From contig NC_133657.1 in assembly GCF_009905375.1 (NCBI RefSeq), forward strand, positions 930,001 to 994,000: 64,000 nt of DNA, in the 5' to 3' direction. The first letter of the stretch is position 1. Each line of letters begins with the position of its first letter. Shown piece after piece: positions 56,792 through 64,000 of the stretch. The position numbers were made by a program, and so were the translations under genes. The notes beneath the pieces are model-generated. The model had not been told where the DNA came from and ran no database searches. It worked only from the letters and a program-made list of their open reading frames with translations. This stretch comes from Apium graveolens (lineage: Eukaryota; Streptophyta; Magnoliopsida; Apiales; Apiaceae).

Positions 56792-58500
56792 ACCAATCCT
56801 TCGTAATGATGCTATTTTAAACTACAGTTCACTTTCTGTAATAGAAATGTTAAGACCGGCTGTTATACCATGTTACAATAACATTGTGCCAAGGGCTCCT
56901 CTTTTTGTTAGCCCTGGTCAGAAAGTATAGTTGATGAGAGTGTCTTCTTAACATTTCTTAAGGTTTATAACAATTGATGAAATTTTCTTCTGAAATAGTT
57001 GATTCTTGTCTCTCTTTTTTTCCATATTCTGTGTTTTAAGTGTAGTCATGTGTGTTTTAAAATCGATGTGCATGATCAGAAAACATTTTAAAAGTCCAAT
57101 TTCCATATGCAATTTTGGTTTCACAAGGTCTCTTTAAATGAGTCCAGATTGATGCAAGATGGACATCAAGTATATCCTAAGGCTGAAAAAATCTCGACAC
57201 GTTTGGAGCCAGTACAGAGGAAAGCTTAAATGCATGTCATGTAAGATTAGATCATGAGCTGTGTCTTTATCGATATTCTGATCAACAATCCTTGTGTAAG
57301 CACTTTGGTGGTTCTCAATGGTAGAATGATTCTAGCCTTTTGAGTAAATCTCCAGAAGAGAGAAAAGGTGATGCTTTTCTGTAGTAGTTTTATAAGGTGT
57401 ACTATCACAATGAAAAATTTGAAGGCAAGGAAAGATATATTTGCCACTGTAAAATATCAGGTTAGATGTACAAATCTTAACTTATGTTAAGCATAAGAGT
57501 ATACTTTAGCAGTCCCTTCCTCTATACAAATTTACTAAATATGGTCCATAGTTCCATTTAAGCATCTTTAAACATGATCTGAAGCAAGGGGCTCGATGAA
57601 TTTATTAGTTAATACCTCTTGTTGTTCACTGAGTGTTGCTAATATTTTGCAGTGATGTTGTGAGGGGACCGTACAAAAAGTTGATATATTGTGGATAGAC
57701 TCTATTACGTATTTTCTGCATCTTCTACGGGATCCTACCAAGATAGCATCATGGAACATGAAAAACAGTATATATGACAGTGAATATAAATGACATAAAG
57801 TAAAGGAGAGAATATTGGAACAACACCAGCAAGCATTGGCAATGAAACGAAGCATGGCAGCGAAGGCATATACATTTTATTTTAGCTTCAACTCTGTATA
57901 CGAAAGAAATAAAGTTCTGGCCTCAGGTGATCATGTATAAGTGCCAACATATGGCGCCAGAGATGCAATGTAATTATGCATAGAAATATTACTGTCATTA
58001 GATAGTGAAGAGTCTTCAGATTAACTTCTGAGCTGAGTTTATTACTAAACTACTATTGAAACAATCAGTACTATGAGACATTGAACACTTTCCCCAATTG
58101 TTTGTCAAGAGATCTAATTGTATTACTACTTTCACCAAAACCTTGCATCTTGACAAAGAATTTATATGCAAATCAGAAGAATATATCCCACTTTCCTCCC
58201 TCCTACGCAGCTTTATCGATATTTATGATGCATGCATGAGATCTCGAACTACTTTAGTTTATGCTTTGATTCCATCAGAGTACTATATCATGGGCATTGC
58301 AGTGGAGTTGAATTTTATTTATGTCCATGATAGATACGACATGTCAACTTGTTTTCAGCACATATGGTCATTACTCATTATCCAAAAATCCTCATGAGAA
58401 TATTTTTTATTCGAAAGATACCTAATAGAACTTTATCTTTTTGCATTTTGTACAGTTGAAATTCTTTTCTATAGAATAGAAAATCTGGCAATCATGCCAG
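56792..58500. other. 3' flank of glutaredoxin 9 and 5' flank of glutaredoxin 10
   Basis: Second plus-strand unit. GAATATATCCCACTTTCCTCC at 58181 repeats the conserved distal segment. The short frame 58098-58397 is not conserved and is not called. Confidence 0.6.
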
Positions 58501-58508
58501 TATATATA
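58501..58508 (+). promoter_or_regulatory. TATA box of glutaredoxin 10
   Basis: TATATATA followed by CAGAGTGATGAAAGC as in glutaredoxin 6. The GAGCC block upstream is replaced by AATCATGCCAG. Confidence 0.65.
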
Positions 58509-58655
58509 CAGAGTGATGAAAGCTTAAATTCCAGCACCATACACAAGCTTGCCTTAGAGATTAAAAGCTATATAATTCTCGACATACTAAATTTCCTAGT
58601 TTCTGTTTTCATTACATCACTCTCCTAGTCCTACACAGAAATTTCTTAGAATATA

Positions 58656-58964
58656 ATGGATATGGTAATAGACCTTGCATCAAAGAAGGCTGCAGTGATA
58701 TTTACCAAGAGCTCGTGTTTCATGTGCCATAGCATCAAGGCACTCTTTTACGATCTTGGAGCAAGCCCTGCAGTTCATGAACTTGATCAACTCACAAATG
58801 GGAAGGAAATGGAATGTGCTCTTCAAAGGCTAGGCTGTAATCCTTCTGTCCCAGCAGTCTTCATAGGTGGAAAATATATAGGCTCCGCCAAAGATATCAT
58901 ATCTCTACACGTAGATGGATCTCTAAAAGAAAAGCTCATCGAAGCCAAAGCTATCTGGTTCTAA
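58656..58964 (+). CDS. CC-type glutaredoxin 10 (active site CFMC)
   Basis: 102 residues, ATG 58656. Active site C21-F-M-C24; SVPAVFIGG; C-terminus IEAKAIWF. Its coding sequence is nearly identical to glutaredoxin 6 on the other strand 12 kb away (four base differences, one amino acid). Its promoter lacks the GAGCC block immediately upstream of TATA that glutaredoxins 4, 5, 6 and 9 share, so its expression may differ. Its 3' flank carries a MITE (59375). Intact. Confidence 0.93.
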   Translation: MDMVIDLASKKAAVIFTKSSCFMCHSIKALFYDLGASPAVHELDQLTNGKEMECALQRLGCNPSVPAVFIGGKYIGSAKDIISLHVDGSLKEKLIEAKAIWF

Positions 58965-59374
58965 ACACCTAAAATCATTAGTGTTAATTTTTCTGAAATA
59001 GGAATACTAAAAGTAGCTCCTATGCCATGTTAAAATAACATTGTACCGAGGGTTAATCTTTTTGTCAGCTCTGGTGCGAAGGTATAGTTTATGAATGTGT
59101 CTTTTTAATCAAGATTTTTAACAGTTGATGAAAGTGTCTTCTGAAAGAGCTAACTCTTGTAATTTCTTATCTATCTATGTTTTGGGTGTTGTCATGTACA
59201 TTTAACGATTGATGTGCATGCTCAGAAACTACATTAAGTAGTCTTATTCCCCCATGCAACTTTTGTTGTCACTGGTCTCCTTGCATGAGTCCACATATAT
59301 GCCATCAGGATATCAAGAATTTTGCAGTCCTTGAAAGGAAGAAATATATATATATATATCCAAATACCTTTGAA
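58965..59374. other. 3' flank of glutaredoxin 10
   Basis: Homologous to the 3' flank of glutaredoxin 6 (plus coordinates 45620-46015, inverted), with several indels. An AT dinucleotide run is at 59344-59360. Confidence 0.7.
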
Positions 59375-59925
59375 TAGGGCTCAAAACGAATCCTAGTAAT
59401 CCGGGTTCAAATCATGTTCAACTTGTTAATAACGAAGATAATTCGCATTCGTATATAAAACGAGCGGATTCGAATCCTACTTTCAAATTCGAACGAATAG
59501 CGAGTCGAATCTCACCATTCTGATATTCGGTCATATTTGTATAAAGTAGTTCGAATAATTTCATAGAACTTAAATATTTAAGTATTAAAGATATACGATT
59601 TGATTTCTTTAAATATGTTCATAATATATAATACATGTCATGCATATAGATTAAAATTATATTCTACAAAATGATCATGTTTTAGTTTTGTACTTATTCA
59701 TTCGAGTATTCTTAATTTTTTAGTATTATTTTAGACGAATTCGGATCCGAATATATAAAAACGAGTAATTCGGTACATAATCGAGTCGAACCAAATCATG
59801 TCGAATTCGAGTCGAATATGAACAAAGAGTAGAAATTTTAATTCGAATCCGGACCGAATCTGAACGAGTATTTATAAATTTGAGCCGAATCTGACTCGTA
59901 CCTATTCGACTCGCTTTCACCTCAA
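59375..59925. mobile_element. hAT-type MITE, about 550 bp
   Basis: Imperfect inverted ends (TAGGGCTCAAAACGAATC left; TGAGGTGAAAGCGAGTC right, inverted) are flanked by an 8-bp duplication CCTTTGAA (59367-59374, 59926-59933). The interior is dense in TCGAAT/ATTCGA motifs. The paralogous flank of glutaredoxin 6 reads straight across this point (near 45628), confirming an insertion. Confidence 0.82.
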
Positions 59926-60626
59926 CCTTTGAACTATATTAAGAAGCAAGATTTCATGCATGTCATGTCTGATAAATTATAAGATTTTTTTTATCCAATC
60001 ATATATCCTAACATACATTTCCTGGCATGTTAGCTGCAAGAACTTCTTGGAGTATTCTTTTGTTATAACCTCAACCAGAAGAGAGAGTATTCTTTTGTTA
60101 TAACCTCAACCAGAAGAGAGAACTCTCTCTGGACAAGGTTTTTTTTGGGAATAAGGCAAGATACCTTTAACCAAGAAAAGATTTCTGTTACTGTAAATAA
60201 TCACAATTAGACATGCAAAGATTTCTCTGAACATTAGCTCTGCCTATGAATTACTTAAAATCTGACCATGTGACCATATTAACATAGAAATAGTCAGTAA
60301 CTACTGCAGGAAAACTTAATCCTGAAAAAACATAAAGAAGTATACCAGCAGCATTTAATTAACAAAGAAGACTCAACTAAAAAAACATAAGAATTGTTAG
60401 GTACAGAACTTGAAGAAATCAGCACAGGAATATTTTTTATATTTTTTCTGACTTACACATGCTAGTATTACAGCCTTTTATAGATAAATGAATATATCTA
60501 GACTTTTCCTAAAATTCATCATAAATTATATACATGAACATACACAACATTGATCATGAGTTAGGACTAGAACATTCTGAATACTTGATTCATGGGAATT
60601 ACAAATTATCTTTTTAAAATCCCCTC
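59926..60626. other. Truncated third plus-strand glutaredoxin unit
   Basis: Begins like the two preceding units (AAGATTTCATGCATGTCATG; then CTGGCATGTTAGCTGCAAGAA) but is replaced by retrotransposon-like sequence after about 60400, before any glutaredoxin. A perfect 35-bp tandem duplication lies at 60051-60085/60086-60120. Confidence 0.65.
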
Positions 60627-61065
60627 TTAATTTGTAATTCTTAACAGATTTTGTGTTAATTTTGGAACATCATAAACATTAGTAATTTTTTGAAGCTTAC
60701 ATTCTTTTGAATGAAAGGTGATGACTCCTTTGCCTTCAATATTGAGAGTCTTTTCATCTCCGATCTTTACCTCAGAATTTATGACTTTCATCAAGTTCTG
60801 CAAATAGATCCCGAATTCCGGACATATGATCACTGCAAGCACTGTCAATATACCAGCAGTTGTGTTATTGCAGTTGCGCATTCATGCATGAAAAAATAAC
60901 TTGCGCGTCTCCATCTTGCTCTGAGAAATTAGCCTGGTCTCTATTTTGAAACCAACAATCATTTTGACAATGATTTGGAATTTTGCATCTTTTACAACGA
61001 AAGTTGTAATTTCTTGATTCATGATTTGTTTTGTTGCATATAATGCATTTTGAACTATTGTTCAT
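60627..61065 (-). pseudogene. Copia gag-pol fragment
   Basis: Two overlapping minus-strand frames. The first has a double CCHC-like zinc region (CIICNKTNHESRNY, CKRCKIPNHCQNDC). The second has the region after the protease, with KTLNIEGKGVI and VYDVPKLTQNLL, typical of Copia proteins. The gag N-terminus, the protease DSG motif and everything after the pre-integrase region are missing or out of frame. Non-functional remnant. Confidence 0.8.
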
Positions 61066-61789
61066 GTTATTATAATTGTGTTATCAATCTTGTACGATAA
61101 AGACATTGTTATATATATATATATTGAATATATAACTACTTCACAAAAACATTGTTAATTCTTAAATCACATAATTAACAATTAAATTAGGAGAAGGGTT
61201 TGAGAAAACAAACAGAGATTGGATTTAATCTCGAGTCCAGAAAACTGTCTCCTTAAAGCAGTTTCGCCCCGCACCATCCGTGTTTAGCGACCTGCTTCCC
61301 AGGATAAAACGAGATACTAGTATAATCGATAGATCGAATATACTCTCAGCGAACTTGAACTGAGCCCGAGAACTATCACCGGAATATTGGAAAAATTTAA
61401 TACTAAAGAGACCGAGAATGAAAGAGATGACTCTTATTTCCTCGACTTAATAAAACTGGTGCCCTAAGACTCTATTTATAAAGAGAGGCTTGAAAGGACT
61501 TGTTTTTCTTTTCGATGTGGTACATGGTATTTATAAGAAAAACTAAGGAATAGGTTTGTGCTACTCTCGATGTGGTACAAAACCACTTTTCATATTAAAA
61601 GGTAAAACTTTGGAACATCAGTTCTCATTCACCTTTTACTCATTTTGAGCGTGTTAATATGCGTTGGAATCCCCTCGAAGAGAAGAATACGTTCCAATAA
61701 ATACACACCACTAACACATAATGTGTCTCACTCATATAGAGTCTCAAAATGATTCACAACTTAGTCTAAAATACTAAGTTTGTCCAACA
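61066..61789 (-). mobile_element. Probable Copia LTR with adjacent purine tract
   Basis: On the minus strand TGTTGGACAAACTTAG starts at 61789, directly after a TTGTGGGGGAT purine tract (61790-61800). It contains a TATAAATAGAGTC promoter box near 61475. The other end is unresolved (about 61080-61200), and no Met-tRNA primer site is recognisable before the gag remnant. A purine tract on one side and a gag remnant on the other suggests a rearranged or tandem LTR arrangement. Confidence 0.5.
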
Positions 61790-61800
61790 ATCCCCCACAA

Positions 61801-64000
61801 ATGAGATTGATGGTCCAGTAGCACGCACCACATAGACACCACATAGACAGACAGACGCGGAGCTTGACTTGGTGATAGTTCCGGCGGTCGGATATAGCAT
61901 ACGATAGGTAGAGAATGCTCCTTGAACCTTCGCTCGAATAAGTATATCGACTTTACTGGTAGACAGTATGACGCGATGTCCTTGAACTGTTCGACCGTTT
62001 GTGTAAACGATGACATACTCATCACTATATCTTTCCTGACTCATTCAGTTCTCATGATTATGTCCATTTTGGCCCTGGAACATCGTCCTGGTTCTGCAAG
62101 AGTTTCTAAAGAATTGTGCCTCGCAATTCTCCTTTGAAGTGGCCATACTTCTCTCTTACATAGGTGATCTTTATCTTATAGAGTAACCCGCGTTTACTTA
62201 ACCGAATATTATGTATTCAAACTTGAAATCCCTGTATTCGTCAAAGATCATTAAAAGCATAAAGCTTAGTCTCGTACCTTACGGGTCTCACTGTTTCATC
62301 ATCATAGAAATAGGCCAGGGGTTACCCCCACAGTGATTTGGTCATCATGATTTAGTTGTCCCATTGAACCAAGTTCTTGGGATCTCCAGTCAGCAAGGTT
62401 GGGTGTCCACCATGACGCCGTTAAGCAATAGGCAAGGCCCATTCCTCTCAATGATTTGACAACTATCTCTCGGTCTAACTAGATTCCCTTGACTTAAACA
62501 GATTCACTCAGTTTAACCATCTGGTTAGTGGATCCAAACATTATCATTTAACTTTACATAGTCAATCATGATAATTCTCGTTGAGAATAGTTGTTTAATG
62601 GTATTATGTCCTCATCATAGATGTGAGACATACCATTTCATACACAATAATGTGATCTCCCAATTTGCATATTGATTACACGATATATGCATATTGAAGA
62701 CACATTTTCCTTGTCATTTAGGAATATCCTTACAAAGTGGCTACTCGGCCTTTTAACTGCATTTATTTTATGCACCAGACTCGTATTCCATCATGAATCG
62801 AGCTAAGTTTAGGATTTCCATGACACGACTGCTAAGTGTGAAATGTATTCTCGAATGACTTTTAAGTTCTTAAAGTCAAATATCTAATTTACATACTATA
62901 TTCACATAGTACAATTAGATATCTTTCGTATTGAAGTCCAAGCTCACGAGCACATATCATACACCTTAAATCTCATTGCAATCACTTCCAAGTGACCAAT
63001 TTCCATTGTACTCGTGCATCTACCCAGTTTACCAACTGTGTAGCCTATGTCTAATTTTGTACAATTTTAAAAAGTACAACAGACTTGCAATCCTTCTTGA
63101 GAGATCCTTGTTCATCTACGCTTGGATATATATAAATCCATTCCAGCTATGACAACTTTAGCTTCGTTGACCTCTTCAAAATTCACATCACCAACATGTG
63201 ACATGTATCATCTAAAACTTTTAAAGTCACGAAGATTGTAATCTTCAAATCAAAACTTTTCAATCTCATCAAGATTTTCAGAGATGATCCTCTTGTCATT
63301 ACTTCTCGTAATGATCAGATCACTCACATGCAATCAATTATGACTTGCATATCATGTGTAAATAACACATGCACACTTGTCAATTCTCTGATTTTGAATC
63401 AGTTTGACATCTCATATTGACATATTTCATATTTATGAAATAACTTTACTAGTTATTACTTAAGGCTTCACTTGTTATTGATATTACCAGCTTTTAGCGT
63501 CCCAAAAAACCAGCAATTTCAGTTTGCATCATTACCGAGTTTAAGCGTCCTTAAACTGGCAATCCTTATTCACATAGCAACCAATATTGAGCGTCCTCAA
63601 AATGGCAACCATGTCATTTATTTGAAGCCATTGCTTATCATAGCAATATCAAATTTAATATGCCATTATTTCGTGTCAATGTTGTTTCACTCAACATGAT
63701 CACCGAAAATACAGATTTTCTACTCTTGCTTTATCTAGAGCAACCCTCGGGTTCATGTAAATAGATATTTCTCCAAATATCTATTTAGAAAGACCATCTC
63801 AATGTTCATTGATGCACTTTTAAATTTCACTATACGATAATTTTAGTATCATCTTAATGAACCTTATTCTCAAAACTCGAGAATATTTCATAAATTATAT
63901 AAGGTCATCACTTTCGACTGTAATATTTTTTTGTATCAGTCTGACCTTATACTTCCTTCAGACCCAGATATATTTTCCCAATTTAAAATTTCATCTGGGT
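61801..64000 (-). other. Non-coding retrotransposon-like internal region
   Basis: No gene is supported. The purine tract at 61790-61800 suggests that this is the 3' internal region of the element whose LTR lies to the left. At 63490-63615 there are three loose repeats of (T/G)AGCGTCC...GGCAA(C/T) at about 45-50 bp spacing. The region continues beyond the window. Confidence 0.4.

Noticed and set aside
58098..58397. 99-codon open frame upstream of glutaredoxin 10
   Set aside because: The homologous flanks of the other glutaredoxins do not keep the frame.

Overview
This is a plant nuclear genomic window, almost certainly from a dicot. Genes have GT-AG introns and TATA boxes about 100-150 bp upstream. 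Intergenic DNA is AT-rich and full of plant-type LTR retrotransposons, hAT MITEs and short tandem duplications. I cannot name the species. Several repeats resemble asterid (possibly Apiaceae) repeats, but that is an impression, not a result.

Layout. 1-3.5 kb looks like one end of a large LTR element. 4-9.7 kb is intergenic, with a foldback MITE and small tandem arrays. 10.1-12.7 kb holds an intact MIK2-like leucine-rich-repeat receptor kinase (two exons, + strand). 14.5 kb holds a RALF-like signalling peptide (- strand). 15.9-19.0 kb holds a complete four-exon double B-box plus CCT transcription factor (- strand), with a LINE fragment in its second intron and a decayed copy of its 3' end at 12.9 kb. 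20.1-23.8 kb holds a deleted hAT transposon, a broken exon of RNA polymerase subunit 3 and a hAT MITE.

25.6-59.0 kb is the main feature: ten intact, intronless CC-type (ROXY-class) glutaredoxin genes. Genes 1-8 are on the - strand, genes 9-10 on the + strand. Three subfamilies sit side by side: three CEPD-like genes (active site CCLC) in about 2.8-kb tandem units; five genes with CCMC (one) or CFMC (four) sites; and a pair with CCMS sites. Copies 6 and 10 lie in inverted orientation, with almost identical coding sequence but diverged flanks. In Arabidopsis, CC-type glutaredoxins act with TGA transcription factors, and the CEPD class carries shoot-to-root nitrogen-demand signals. By family, the locus is therefore a candidate signalling cluster.

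The cluster has been reshaped by transposons. A young 9.47-kb Sirevirus-like Copia element (950-bp LTRs with four differences, 5-bp target duplication GATCT) sits just upstream of glutaredoxin 5. It carries gag, pol and a third ORF in the position where some plant Copia elements carry an env-like gene. A very small TRIM-like family (LTRs of about 70-80 bp, Met-tRNA primer site) has about nine copies here, four with perfect 5-bp target duplications. Two further MITEs have clean 8-bp duplications. An orphan last exon of a type-A response regulator lies beside glutaredoxin 6. The right end (60.6-64 kb) holds broken Copia pieces and non-coding retrotransposon-like sequence.
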